37,795 nt of DNA from Alphaproteobacteria bacterium (lineage in GTDB: Bacteria > Pseudomonadota > Alphaproteobacteria > Paracaedibacterales > VGCI01), in NCBI GenBank assembly GCA_019746225.1, contig JAIESE010000024.1, forward strand, positions 1 through 37,795, in the 5' to 3' direction. Shown one piece after another: positions 8,651-17,229 of this stretch (positions are counted from its first letter, which is position 1; every line of letters begins with the position of its first letter). Below the pieces are notes generated by a model, which saw nothing but the letters and a program-made list of their open reading frames with translations, did not search any database and was not told the origin of the DNA. The translations under genes were made by a program, and so were the position numbers.

Positions 8651-9649
8651 ATGATTATAGTAACCGGTGGCGCAGGGTTTATAGGTTCAAATGTGGTTGC
8701 TGCTTTGGAACAACGAGGCATAAACCGTCTAGTTGTGTGCGATACGTTGGGCGATACGGCTAAATGGCATAACCTTGTCAAACGTGATCTTTACAACTGC
8801 ATAGACGCCTCTCAGTTGCTCCCCTTCCTGGATGCGAATAAGAATAACGTTGAAGTGATTTTTCACATGGGGGCAATTTCTGATACAACAGAAAAAAACG
8901 TGGACTTGATTTTAGAGCAGAATTATCGCCTCACCATGAAATTAGTAGAATGGTGTGGGCGGAATCGGACTCGCCTTATCTATGCCTCTTCTGCCGCCAC
9001 CTATGGAGATGGAAGCGTTGGATTTGAAGATGACCCTACCCGAATCGGTTTGTCTAAACTTCGTCCATTGAATCCCTATGGCTGGAGCAAGCATCTGGTT
9101 GATCGAACTATTGCTCAAATTCGAGAGCTGGGTTCCAATGAAGACTTTACTTTGCCGCCTCAATGTGCGGGATTGAAGTTCTTTAATGTCTATGGCCCCA
9201 ACGAATACCACAAAGGGGGAATGATGAGCGTTGTGAATCAGGTTTATCACCAGATACAAGCAAAAGGAGTAGCCCGTCTCTTCAAGTCTGACCATCCGGA
9301 TTATAAAGATGGCGGACAATTGCGGGATTTCATATATATAAATGATTGCTTAGATGTGATGATGTGGCTTTATGATCATCCTGAGGTAAGCGGTCTCTTT
9401 AATGTAGGGACAGGACAAGCACGTAGCTTTGCTGACCTTGCACGGGCCGTCTTCGCAGCTCTCCTGCAGCCAGAGTCCTTAGAATTCATTGATATGCCGG
9501 ACATTCTTAAAGGTAAATATCAATACTTTACACAAAGCATCAATGGTGGCTTGGAGGCTGCAGGCTATACCCGCGCCTTTACGTCACTCGAAGAAGGCGT
9601 GAGAGATTATGTGCAACGGTATTTAATGCAAGATGATCCCTATCGATAA
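8651..9649 (+). CDS. hldD: ADP-L-glycero-D-manno-heptose-6-epimerase
   Basis: HldD inverts C6 of ADP-D-glycero-D-manno-heptose to give the heptose used in the LPS inner core. The 332-aa protein is an extended short-chain dehydrogenase. GGAGFIGS (6-13) binds the nucleotide cofactor. YASSAATYGD (111-120) carries the catalytic Ser, and NPYGWSK (141-147) gives the Tyr and Lys of the YxxxK motif. FFNVYGPNEYHKG and the KGKYQYFTQ block are specific to this epimerase and resemble E. coli HldD closely. AGGTGAG precedes the ATG. It appears monocistronic, and its 3' end forms one arm of the hairpin at 9635-9672. Its presence implies a heptose-containing LPS core, consistent with the lpx genes at 27-30 kb. 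Confidence 0.95.
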   Translation: MIIVTGGAGFIGSNVVAALEQRGINRLVVCDTLGDTAKWHNLVKRDLYNCIDASQLLPFLDANKNNVEVIFHMGAISDTTEKNVDLILEQNYRLTMKLVEWCGRNRTRLIYASSAATYGDGSVGFEDDPTRIGLSKLRPLNPYGWSKHLVDRTIAQIRELGSNEDFTLPPQCAGLKFFNVYGPNEYHKGGMMSVVNQVYHQIQAKGVARLFKSDHPDYKDGGQLRDFIYINDCLDVMMWLYDHPEVSGLFNVGTGQARSFADLARAVFAALLQPESLEFIDMPDILKGKYQYFTQSINGGLEAAGYTRAFTSLEEGVRDYVQRYLMQDDPYR

Positions 9650-9672
9650 TAACAAGTCCACCGATAGGGATC
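9635..9672. terminator. Inverted repeat at the end of hldD
   Basis: GATCCCTATCG (9635-9645) and CGATAGGGATC (9662-9672) are a perfect 11-bp inverted repeat with a 16-base loop. The left arm lies within the last codons of hldD. No good T-run follows, so termination is plausible but not certain. It sits between convergent genes. Confidence 0.45.
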
Positions 9673-9698
9673 GAGATCTGGAATCAATTTTACTTTAA

Positions 9699-10010
9699 CT
9701 AAAAGAAATACCACCTTTTTGCCTTAGGAGCTGTTGGTGGCGCTGGTTCAGTGCTGGCTGTGTTAGAAGCAACTGTTTCTGAAAGTAGCACACCAGTAGT
9801 ATCTGATTTTGCCTTGTCGGCCTCCTGCTGAGCTGGCGTCTCTCCTATACTGACTTCTTTATTTAACTCACGACTTTGTTCAACAAGCTTGAAAGCTTTA
9901 TTACTTACCTCTGTATGAGAGCTCATCCCTTCAATATCAATTGCACAGGCGCATGAAATTTTAAGCATTACTGCACTAACCACAAGAATGCCATATTTAT
10001 TTACTTTCAT
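9699..10010 (-). CDS. Small exported protein of unknown function
   Basis: I do not recognise this 103-aa protein. Residues 1-23 form a signal peptide with an AxA-type cleavage site (ACA, 21-23). The mature part is hydrophilic, with a Glu/Lys/Gln-rich middle, a Pro/Ala/Thr-rich stretch (PAPPTAPKAK) and an aromatic end (RWYFF). AGGAG lies at good spacing ahead of the ATG, which together with the signal peptide makes it a convincing gene. It is convergent with hldD and divergent from asd. It is probably periplasmic or surface-linked; nothing further can be said. Confidence 0.7.
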   Translation of the reverse strand: MKVNKYGILVVSAVMLKISCACAIDIEGMSSHTEVSNKAFKLVEQSRELNKEVSIGETPAQQEADKAKSDTTGVLLSETVASNTASTEPAPPTAPKAKRWYFF

Positions 10011-10180
10011 AATACTACTCCTAATTTAATTAACATACTCAGTTTTCTTACCTATTTTATAATAAGCATTAAAAGTAAACATTTAGTGTACTTTATAAAG
10101 AAGAATTTTTCATTTATATTAATTAAAGCTATCGCAAAAACAAACTTTCAGTGGTACAAGTTATTTTGAGAAGATCTGCA

Positions 10181-10230
10181 TCCGTGCGGAGAGTCAGCTA
10201 GGCAGACAAAGAATGCTTCCGCTTCCTAGG
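10181..10230 (+). promoter_or_regulatory. Possible structured leader of asd
   Basis: Ahead of asd, TCCG (10181) can pair with CGGA (10187), while GCGGA (10186-10190) can instead pair with TCCGC (10218-10222). CTAGG (10198-10202) can pair with CCTAG (10225-10229), giving an interleaved, pseudoknot-like set. The pairings are short and could be chance. I do not recognise a known riboswitch class. Confidence 0.25.
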
Positions 10231-10260
10231 GAATGGCAACAGAAAAAATAAAAGTAAAAT

Positions 10261-11295
10261 ATGAGTAAATTGAATAAACACAAGATTGTAGTTGTTGGAG
10301 CGACAGGCAATGTAGGCCGCGCAATGCTCTCTATACTTGCTGAACGGGGTATCCCCTTTGAAAATGTGACTGCCGTCGCTTCTGAACGTTCGGCAGGTGG
10401 TGAGGTTTCTTATGGAGATAGCGGTATCTTGAAGGTATATCCCTTAAGTACCTTTGATTTTCAAGGTATGAGCATTGCCCTTTTCTCCCCTGGCGGCAAA
10501 GTATCGGCAGAGTTTGCCCCAAAAGCAGTAGCCTCAGGTTGTGTGGTTATTGACAACACCTCCCATTTTCGCAACGACCCAGATATCCCTCTGGTGGTTC
10601 CAGAGGTAAACCCTGAAGCTATTGCGGGATACACCAAACGCCGTATTATCGCAAATCCCAACTGTTCCCTCATTCAGCTCGTCGTTGCCTTAAAGCCATT
10701 ACATAAAATAACATCAATCAAACGCGTTGTTTTATCTACCTACCAGTCTGTATCTGGGGCAGGTAAGGATGCCATGGATGAGCTACTGAATCAAACACGG
10801 GCTATGTATATGAATAGTCCAGCTCAATCCCATCATTTGCCTCGACCCATAGCTTTTAATGTGATTCCCCAAATCGGAGAATTTAGAGAGGATGGCAGTA
10901 CAGAAGAAGAATGGAAAATTCAAGCGGAGCTACAAAAAATTCTTTCACCTGATATTCAGGTTGCCGTCACGTGTGTCAGAGTTCCTGTCTTTATTGGGCA
11001 TTCGATTGCAGCAACAGTAGAATTTGAAGGAGCAATCCCACCCGATCAGGCCCGAAAGGCACTAAAAAATGCGCCTGGGATCATTGTTACAGATAATTCC
11101 GATGAAAGTGAGTACTTAACCCCGATTGAATGTGTGGGTGAGGACCCAGTTTATATAAGCCGTATTCGCCAAGATAAATCCGTACCCCATGGCCTCAATT
11201 TGTGGATAGTAGCGGATAATGTTCGCAAAGGAGCAGCCTTGAATGCCATACAAATTGCTGAAATTTTGGCAAAAGACTACTTGAACAAACATTAA
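10261..11295 (+). CDS. asd: Aspartate-semialdehyde dehydrogenase
   Basis: Asd reduces aspartyl phosphate to aspartate semialdehyde with NADPH, the branch point to lysine/diaminopimelate, threonine and methionine. VVVGATGNVGR (10-20) is the NADP-binding loop, and NPNCSLIQL (132-140) carries the catalytic Cys135. STYQSVSGAGKDAM, FNVIPQIGEF, CVRVPVFIGHS (with the acid-base His) and SRIRQDKSVPHGLNLWIVADN complete the family pattern. At 344 aa the length is normal. The ribosome site is poor (A-rich sequence before the ATG), which fits a regulated or leader-dependent start. The LysE/RhtB exporter gene follows after 11 bases, so the two are probably co-transcribed. Confidence 0.95.
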   Translation: MSKLNKHKIVVVGATGNVGRAMLSILAERGIPFENVTAVASERSAGGEVSYGDSGILKVYPLSTFDFQGMSIALFSPGGKVSAEFAPKAVASGCVVIDNTSHFRNDPDIPLVVPEVNPEAIAGYTKRRIIANPNCSLIQLVVALKPLHKITSIKRVVLSTYQSVSGAGKDAMDELLNQTRAMYMNSPAQSHHLPRPIAFNVIPQIGEFREDGSTEEEWKIQAELQKILSPDIQVAVTCVRVPVFIGHSIAATVEFEGAIPPDQARKALKNAPGIIVTDNSDESEYLTPIECVGEDPVYISRIRQDKSVPHGLNLWIVADNVRKGAALNAIQIAEILAKDYLNKH

Positions 11296-11306
11296 GGAAC
11301 CGATTG

Positions 11307-11945
11307 ATGCTGATTGATTATTTACCTTCAATTTTGGCTCTAACCGGCATTCAATTGGTAGGCCTTATCAGCCCCGGACCTGATTTTGCAGTTGTCGTTC
11401 GCAACAGCTTGGTGTACTCCCGAAAGACTGGTCTCATCACTGCTGTTGGTGTCGCTTTTGGGACATTGATCCATTTAGCCTACATTCTTTTGGGACTGGG
11501 CATTGTTATTTCCAAAACAGTTTTACTTTTTCATTTAGTGAAATATTTGGGCGCGAGTTATCTGATTTATATAGGAATTAAAGGCTTGATGGCCCGAAAA
11601 AGGACCTTAACTTATGGAAATTTGAGCCATCATAAAGATATTTCATCCCTCGAAGCCTTTCAGACCGGGGTTCTAACAAATGCCATAAATGTCAAATGTA
11701 TGCTCTTTTTTTTAAGCGTCATCTCTGCGTTTATCACGCCCAATGAACCAGGAATGATCATTTTCATTTATGGTATGATCATATTTTTTACCACCCTCAT
11801 CTGGTTTTTAATCGTTGCTGTTTGCTTTTCCCATAAACACTTACGTCAATTCTTCAGCAACTCCCGACATTGGATAGAACGCTGCACCGGCGGTCTTTTA
11901 ATGTTATTAGGGATTCGAATCCTATTTATTGAGGTCGTAAATTAA
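11307..11945 (+). CDS. LysE/RhtB-family amino acid exporter
   Basis: This inner-membrane protein (about 212 aa) has five or six hydrophobic segments. The N-terminal GLISPGPDFAVVVRNSL motif is the signature of the LysE/RhtB translocators, which export amino acids such as lysine, threonine, homoserine or leucine. GVLTNAINVKCMLFFLSV matches the second conserved block (usually NPKxxLFF). In this copy the usual Pro-Lys reads Val-Lys. The ATG at 11307 has AAGGA eight bases ahead; a TTG just before it is unlikely. Its place directly after asd suggests a substrate from the aspartate family, which is inference. The family is secure; the substrate is not known. Confidence 0.85.
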   Translation: MLIDYLPSILALTGIQLVGLISPGPDFAVVVRNSLVYSRKTGLITAVGVAFGTLIHLAYILLGLGIVISKTVLLFHLVKYLGASYLIYIGIKGLMARKRTLTYGNLSHHKDISSLEAFQTGVLTNAINVKCMLFFLSVISAFITPNEPGMIIFIYGMIIFFTTLIWFLIVAVCFSHKHLRQFFSNSRHWIERCTGGLLMLLGIRILFIEVVN

Positions 11946-11968
11946 GAGAATTGTGCTTTAAGGGAAGC

Positions 11969-14905
11969 TTAATGCTTTACCTCTTGGCTTTTCTTCTTTT
12001 CTTGATTGGCTAAAAATTCTCTCACCAAGCCTGGTGTAACAGTGGAAATTGGGTTGACCAGCAGATCGGGATCGTCACGATCACCCTTTAAGGTAAATTG
12101 AGTCATAAATATCCCATCCTCCCGACCCCCTGAAAACCACCCCCCCAGCAAGGGTATATTGGCCAAAAGGGCATTGACCATATATAAAGGAATGAGCTCT
12201 CCTGACAAATTGACCTTATGATGGAGACGATCAATTGACCCCTCTAAAATCAATCCCAAAGACGGGCTCATTAAACGAACACTCTTCAGCAGGAGATGGT
12301 CTGGCGTTAAAGAAAAATCAGCTTGCCCTTCATAAAAATGGATACCTCGCCCCGAAAAGAAGTTGACGATCCCTTGAAGAGAGGCTGCAGATAGAAGGCG
12401 CGCCAGAAGGGGCGCCTTCTTGATGGTAAAATTATCGATGCTGATATTCCCCTCAATCCCCCAGCTCTTTCCAGCATCTGTAGTCGTTTTAACCCCTTTA
12501 ATAAACAGCTTTCCACCTTCTATGTCATATCCAGCGCCTAAAATTTCTAACAAATGACCACCATCACCTGATTCCAAAATGAATTGCTGCTGATCCCTTG
12601 ATAAAGGATTCATGGACAATGAAATCGCCTCATTATTATGACGGGCTTTTCCATTGAGTGTGGCTCCCATCAAAATATCTCCGTGATAAAGCATTTCACC
12701 ACTCACTTGATGAATGGCATTATCTTTTCCCAATCGGACCTCATCGAGAAGGAGTTTGACCTTTATTTTAACATTCTCACCTTTGTCTTTAGAGGCTTTA
12801 GGCTTTATCAGGGGTTCTGGGGCGGAATCATCGAGGATATAGGATAAATCAAGGACCTTACCCTTAATCAAGGCCTCAACATGTCCGTCTTGAGTCCATT
12901 TCACTTTTGACGTTAAATGACTATTTCCAATTTGGAGGTGCCCAACATCAAAATAACCATCCTTTTTTCCTTGAATACTTGTGGTGAGATTAGGTGCAGT
13001 TAACGTCGCTGAATCCAACATAAAAGTCTCAGTAGAGGGAACCTTTCTAATCTTTAACTTTAATTGGGCAGATTCATTTTCTTCTTTCTGCCATGACAAT
13101 ATAGGGGAAACCATTGTTGCGGATGTCAAATCAAATAGCCCCTCAACCAACCCCTCGTTAACTTGGTTAACCGTGTACTTTATATCAGCCTTTGCCACAC
13201 CCTTCAAATAATCGGTCGTATCCATACCAAAATTTTTCAACTTCTCTAGATCTAAACTCCCTTTCAACAAGAATTGACGACGAAAAGGGATGTCCGGATG
13301 ATCAAAGTTTTCCTGCCATTCAATATGCGAAAGAACTCCTAGAAGGGATGCTTCTCCTTTCATTTCCAAGGACTTTTTTGATACGTCTAAACTGAACGTC
13401 CCTTGATTAAGTTTGACAGGCTTCCCGTTCACCTGAGCATTATATAAAATCTCCCCCCCTTGAATCTGGCTTCTGGCTGTCACGTTAACAAGCTCCAATG
13501 GAAGGTCAGTTTCTAATGGAAAAGATAACTCTAGATGGGTCGTCGATTCTCCTGATATTCGTGATGGATCTAAGTCCAGCTTTTGCGCCAAGCGTAAGGG
13601 GTCAGCATTAACGATTTCAAGACTATTGCGTACTGGACCCTCTAAATCCATCACAATATGAATCGTCTGATCTACAAGGTGAAGATCGTGAATAACAACA
13701 TTCGCTGAATTTAAGGTGATTCCATTTGCTTTGCCAACCGCATCAATCATGAATTTTTCACGCGTAAAACGGCACTTCCCTGTCGTATCTATGACCGGCG
13801 GTAGCTTCCCAAAATAATTCACAGTAATACCACTGGCATCTATTTCGCCATTCATCTCGGATATTTCAAAACGGGACATCTGTGCGATAGGATCCAAACC
13901 AAGAAGTCCTTGCATGTGAATGGTTAAATGGTCTGCTGTTCCTTTAGATAATTGATTGACAACCCAATGCCGAGGTTTGGGGCTCAACCCTTGAGGCCAT
14001 AATAGTTCAAGATCATCAACCAGAATGGCTCCCCCCTTCCCCTCTAGGGTCACGTCAACGTTCCCTCCCTTTTCATATAGAGTTTTCCAAGAAACGGGGG
14101 CATGCAGCGTCCCCCCAACTTCAAGCGTTGCTTTCCCGCGCTTTACGCTTGTTTTCTTCAAGGATAAGGTTCTTTCTGTTCCGGAAATAACAAATTGAAC
14201 TTTATCTATAGCGACAGGTTGCGGGTAAATCCCTGGAATGACAAGGACTCCCCCCTCACTTTTACCACTTAGTTTAATGAGCGTGACACCAATTGCTGTC
14301 CCCCCCTCCAAGAGAATTTTTCCAGCGATTGGGAAAGACGCTTTAGGGGGATCACCCTGGCCCATAAAAAAATGAATCAACGCTGAAGCATCTACATTTT
14401 CAAAATCCGCTTGAAGAGTAATATTTTGGTTACGCTTCTTTGCCTTACCAGAAATCACCCCCAGAAGCATGCTCTTAGAATAGAGTTTTGCTGACTCAAA
14501 GGAACAACGACCAATTTCGGCCTTTCCCGTTAAAAGGGGAATAATTTTTAAGGAAATTAAGATACTTGGGACTTCCAAAGTGAGGCCTTTATCTTCCTTT
14601 TTAATGCTCACATTGTGTATATTAATGCCCAAAGGATGGCGCCATCCCCCCCATCGGACTTGGGCTTCTGGAATTTTCAAATTCACAGCCCCTATAGTCT
14701 CTTGAAGAGCGACTTGAAAGGATGGTGTTACCCAGCCAGGAGGAAGACGATAGAAACCAACAGCGCCTAATAAGCCGATCAGGATTATAAGGATTGTAAG
14801 TAATTTGGTCACACTCAACAAGATTTTGTATCGCGATGTGATGATGAATCTTGTCCTTTCTTCAAAGAATCCATTAACATTTTCTTTAATACTATCTGAC
14901 ATCAT
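11969..14905 (-). CDS. Large AsmA/YhdP-like envelope protein
   Basis: This roughly 980-aa protein has one N-terminal membrane anchor (LLTILIILIGLLGAVGFY) and a long, beta-rich periplasmic body full of repeated strand-like GxxxL patterns. The C-terminal part (LLARLLSAASLQGIVNFFSGRGIHF...LMSPSLGLILEGSIDRLHHKVNL...LGGWFSGGREDGIFMTQFTLKGDRDDP) strongly resembles the end of AsmA-like/YhdP (DUF3971-type) proteins. Such proteins bridge the periplasm and are linked to phospholipid movement to the outer membrane. The start is uncertain: ATGs at 14935, 14905 and 14902 are all in frame and none has a good ribosome site. I chose 14905 to leave room for the divergent lipoprotein promoter. It is convergent with the exporter gene. 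Confidence 0.8.
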   Translation of the reverse strand: MMSDSIKENVNGFFEERTRFIITSRYKILLSVTKLLTILIILIGLLGAVGFYRLPPGWVTPSFQVALQETIGAVNLKIPEAQVRWGGWRHPLGINIHNVSIKKEDKGLTLEVPSILISLKIIPLLTGKAEIGRCSFESAKLYSKSMLLGVISGKAKKRNQNITLQADFENVDASALIHFFMGQGDPPKASFPIAGKILLEGGTAIGVTLIKLSGKSEGGVLVIPGIYPQPVAIDKVQFVISGTERTLSLKKTSVKRGKATLEVGGTLHAPVSWKTLYEKGGNVDVTLEGKGGAILVDDLELLWPQGLSPKPRHWVVNQLSKGTADHLTIHMQGLLGLDPIAQMSRFEISEMNGEIDASGITVNYFGKLPPVIDTTGKCRFTREKFMIDAVGKANGITLNSANVVIHDLHLVDQTIHIVMDLEGPVRNSLEIVNADPLRLAQKLDLDPSRISGESTTHLELSFPLETDLPLELVNVTARSQIQGGEILYNAQVNGKPVKLNQGTFSLDVSKKSLEMKGEASLLGVLSHIEWQENFDHPDIPFRRQFLLKGSLDLEKLKNFGMDTTDYLKGVAKADIKYTVNQVNEGLVEGLFDLTSATMVSPILSWQKEENESAQLKLKIRKVPSTETFMLDSATLTAPNLTTSIQGKKDGYFDVGHLQIGNSHLTSKVKWTQDGHVEALIKGKVLDLSYILDDSAPEPLIKPKASKDKGENVKIKVKLLLDEVRLGKDNAIHQVSGEMLYHGDILMGATLNGKARHNNEAISLSMNPLSRDQQQFILESGDGGHLLEILGAGYDIEGGKLFIKGVKTTTDAGKSWGIEGNISIDNFTIKKAPLLARLLSAASLQGIVNFFSGRGIHFYEGQADFSLTPDHLLLKSVRLMSPSLGLILEGSIDRLHHKVNLSGELIPLYMVNALLANIPLLGGWFSGGREDGIFMTQFTLKGDRDDPDLLVNPISTVTPGLVREFLANQEKKKSQEVKH

Positions 14906-14957
14906 GATTGTGAGGCTAGAGAGTATTATTAACATTCAGATTATGGGAGATTAAATT

Positions 14958-15152
14958 ATGAATTGGAAACTTTTAGCACTATCTGTTTTTGCAGTATCAT
15001 TGCTCGGCGCCTGTGAAGGTAAAAAAGAAGAGCAAAAGCCTGGCGAAGCCACAACACACGAAGCAGGGAAACCTGAAGAGCACAAAGCCGGTGAAGCTGC
15101 ACCAGCTGAAGCACCAAAAGAAGAGCCAAAAGCAGAACAAAAGGCTTCTTAA
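14958..15152 (+). CDS. Small Lys/Glu-rich lipoprotein
   Basis: This 64-aa protein has a short signal sequence ending in the lipobox LLGAC, with the lipid-modified Cys at residue 19. The mature part of about 45 residues is almost entirely Glu, Lys, Ala and Pro (EEQKPGEATTHEAGKPEEHK...). It is therefore probably an extended, charged tether in the periplasm. GGGAG lies ahead of the ATG. Its TAA stop is immediately followed by the GTG start of bcp with no base between, which points to translational coupling. I do not recognise a family, and low-complexity sequence makes homology hard to judge. Confidence 0.75.
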   Translation: MNWKLLALSVFAVSLLGACEGKKEEQKPGEATTHEAGKPEEHKAGEAAPAEAPKEEPKAEQKAS

Positions 15153-15617
15153 GTGCCTCTTGAAATTGGAAGCACAGCTCCAGATGTTGAACTGCCTGGC
15201 GATGCCGGGCAGTTTTACAAATTATCTGACTACTTGGGCAAAAAAGTTGTCCTATATTTTTATCCAAAAGACAATACAAGTGGATGCACAACAGAAGCTT
15301 GTGATTTTCGGGATCGCTTAAGAGACTTTAATGTCCTGAATGCAATGGTTTTTGGTATTTCAAAAGACGCCCCAAAAACTCATGACAAATTCAAAAGCAA
15401 ACATGGACTTAATTTTCCCCTATTATCAGACGAAAGTGGGGAAGTATGCGAGGCTTACGGGACATGGGTTGAAAAATCGATGTATGGAAAAAAATATTTT
15501 GGGATAGAGCGGTCAACTTTTCTCATTGACGAAGATGGAATTATCCGTCAGATTTGGCGTAAAGTTAAAGTTAGCGGCCACGCCCGGGATGTTTTGAAAG
15601 CTATCCAAGAAATTTAA
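15153..15617 (+). CDS. bcp: Thiol peroxidase Bcp/PrxQ
   Basis: This is a thioredoxin-dependent peroxiredoxin that reduces hydrogen peroxide and organic hydroperoxides. In 154 aa it shows the PrxQ pattern: GSTAPDVELPGD, the active-site block YFYPKDNTSGCTTEAC with the peroxidatic Cys45 and resolving Cys50 five residues later, and YGTWVEKSMYGKKYFGIERSTFLIDEDG. The start is GTG, directly abutting the stop of the upstream lipoprotein gene; AAGG nine bases ahead lies inside that gene. No signal peptide is present, so it acts in the cytoplasm. Secure. Confidence 0.95.
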   Translation: MPLEIGSTAPDVELPGDAGQFYKLSDYLGKKVVLYFYPKDNTSGCTTEACDFRDRLRDFNVLNAMVFGISKDAPKTHDKFKSKHGLNFPLLSDESGEVCEAYGTWVEKSMYGKKYFGIERSTFLIDEDGIIRQIWRKVKVSGHARDVLKAIQEI

Positions 15618-15701
15618 CGAATAGGGCATTTGTTAACCCATTGTTAAGAATTGATAGAATTATAATAAAATTGTTAGTTTAATTTTAATACAGAGGTTGT
15701 C

Positions 15702-15968
15702 ATGAATTTCTCTACAGTAACATTTCTTCTGACCACAGTTGTCGTATCTGTTACAACTTTAACAGGTTGCGCAAACCCTTATGATCTAGACGCATGTGAA
15801 GGGGGAAGATATCACCCACCTTATTATGGGACATATCCAGACTCTGCTTACTATGATAATGACTATTATAAGAACTATGAACGAGATCACTTTGGTAAAG
15901 CGGACCACAGGTATGATCATACTTATGGCCCGAACCAATTGTATCATCCCTCAAAAACAAAACCTTAG
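15702..15968 (+). CDS. Small Tyr/His/Asp-rich lipoprotein
   Basis: This 88-aa protein has a signal sequence ending in lipobox LTGC (Cys23). The mature part is remarkably rich in Tyr, Asp and His (for example YYGTYPDSAYYDNDYY and DHRYDHTYG) and contains one more Cys (in DACEGG). AGAGG precedes the ATG, a TATAAT-like box lies about 35 bases upstream, and a strong terminator follows at 15998. This makes it a clear single-gene transcription unit. The function is not recognised. Metal binding or surface exposure is possible from composition alone. Confidence 0.75.
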   Translation: MNFSTVTFLLTTVVVSVTTLTGCANPYDLDACEGGRYHPPYYGTYPDSAYYDNDYYKNYERDHFGKADHRYDHTYGPNQLYHPSKTKP

Positions 15969-15997
15969 ACTGAAAAAATCAACGGATCATCATAAAG

Positions 15998-16023
15998 CCC
16001 CCCTTCTAATGGGGGGTTTTTTT
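15998..16023 (+). terminator. Rho-independent terminator
   Basis: CCCCCC (15998-16003) and GGGGGG (16011-16016) form a stem with a 7-base loop, followed by seven T residues on the plus strand. It ends the lipoprotein transcript and lies just before the convergent dapF stop. Confidence 0.9.
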
Positions 16024-16037
16024 ATGGACCACCTCAG

Positions 16038-16874
16038 CTACACAAAAATTTCCCCATGAAATTTGATGTGTGCTGGGCCAATCATGGTGATGGGGTGCCC
16101 TTCTCGCCAATCCACGAGAAGCTCGCCCCCTTCTTGAATGATTCGAAGCGGCGATTGACCAGAGGAAACCAATTTTTGATGAATGGCGGCAACGGCAGCT
16201 GCACAAGCCCCAGTTCCACAAGCCATTGTATAACCCGCACCGCGCTCCCACACCCGCAATCGAAGGGTACTTTTATTGACTATTTCGGCAAAACCCACAT
16301 TAATGCGTTCTGGAAATGCCCGATGATTTTCGATCTGTGGCCCGATACTTGCCAGAGGAATCTCGTCCACATCCCCCACAAAGAAGACCGCATGGGGGTT
16401 GCCTACATTCACGCAGAAGGAAGCGATGGTATTATAAGACACATCCCGTAAAGCTTCAGGATTCGCCAAGGGAATGTGATCCCAATCAAACCGAGGAATA
16501 CCCAACGTAACGGATATCCCCACCTCTTCCCCTTTTTTCTCTTGTGCCCACGCTGCCTGACAAATGGTTCCTGCCGTCTCAATGAAAATCTCATTCTTTC
16601 CTTCCGTTTCCATAAGAAGACGAGCCACACTCCGCGTCCCATTTCCACAAGCTCCCGAATCACTGCCATCATTGTTATATATTCTGAGGCGAACGTCGGC
16701 TTGAAGATCAGTTGGGGGGAGAAGAACAATCACTTGGTCACACCCAACTCCCTGTCGGCGATCTGCAAGGATACGAATCTGATCGATCGTTAATGAAAAA
16801 GGACTATATCTGGCATCTAAAATAACGAAGTCATTTCCAAGGGCAACGGCTTTGGTAAAAGAAACTAGGGGCAT
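16038..16874 (-). CDS. dapF: Diaminopimelate epimerase
   Basis: DapF converts LL- to meso-diaminopimelate for peptidoglycan and lysine synthesis. The 278-aa protein has LGNDFVILD at the N-terminus, the first active-site block GACGNGTR with Cys76, the second block MACGTGACAAA with Cys219, VNVGNPHAVFF and WERGAGYT. Both catalytic cysteines are present. The N-terminal motif reads KAVALGNDF instead of the common KMHGLGNDF, a mild divergence. The gene is alone on its strand here and separate from other dap genes, divergent from DUF1467. With asd in the same window it shows that the meso-DAP route is present. Confidence 0.95.
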   Translation of the reverse strand: MPLVSFTKAVALGNDFVILDARYSPFSLTIDQIRILADRRQGVGCDQVIVLLPPTDLQADVRLRIYNNDGSDSGACGNGTRSVARLLMETEGKNEIFIETAGTICQAAWAQEKKGEEVGISVTLGIPRFDWDHIPLANPEALRDVSYNTIASFCVNVGNPHAVFFVGDVDEIPLASIGPQIENHRAFPERINVGFAEIVNKSTLRLRVWERGAGYTMACGTGACAAAVAAIHQKLVSSGQSPLRIIQEGGELLVDWREGHPITMIGPAHIKFHGEIFV

Positions 16875-16973
16875 TTCAGAGCGCCTTTTGTTAAAATGGG
16901 TATATATAAATTAAATCATTTGCTGAAAAGCTCTTTGATGAACGTACTATAGATAATTTTGAGGAATTCGTAA

Positions 16974-17204
16974 ATGAGTGTTGTTTCAGGAGCTATGGTT
17001 TTTTTCGTCATTTGGTGGGTTTTGTTATTTACGGTTCTGCCTTTTGGCATTCACACTGAAGAAAATCCCGAAAAGGGTTTTGCCACAGGCTTCCCAAAAA
17101 ACCCAAATTTAAGGAAGAAGTTCCTCATCACAACAGGTCTAGCAGCGATTGTTTGGGGAATTATTCAACTCGTTATGGTGAACCATTGGGTGCGTTTTTC
17201 GTAA
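16974..17204 (+). CDS. DUF1467-family small membrane protein
   Basis: This 76-aa protein has two membrane segments (about residues 5-25 and 51-70) joined by a short loop with LPFGIHTEENPEKG. This layout, with a conserved VLPxxxxTxE block after the first helix and a Pro-rich linker before RKKFLITT, matches the DUF1467 family, which is found mostly in alphaproteobacteria and has no known function. GAGGA lies at good spacing ahead of the ATG. It is convergent with gmk and divergent from dapF. Confidence 0.75.
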   Translation: MSVVSGAMVFFVIWWVLLFTVLPFGIHTEENPEKGFATGFPKNPNLRKKFLITTGLAAIVWGIIQLVMVNHWVRFS

Positions 17205-17229
17205 AAGAAACAGTGTTCCCATAACAACA

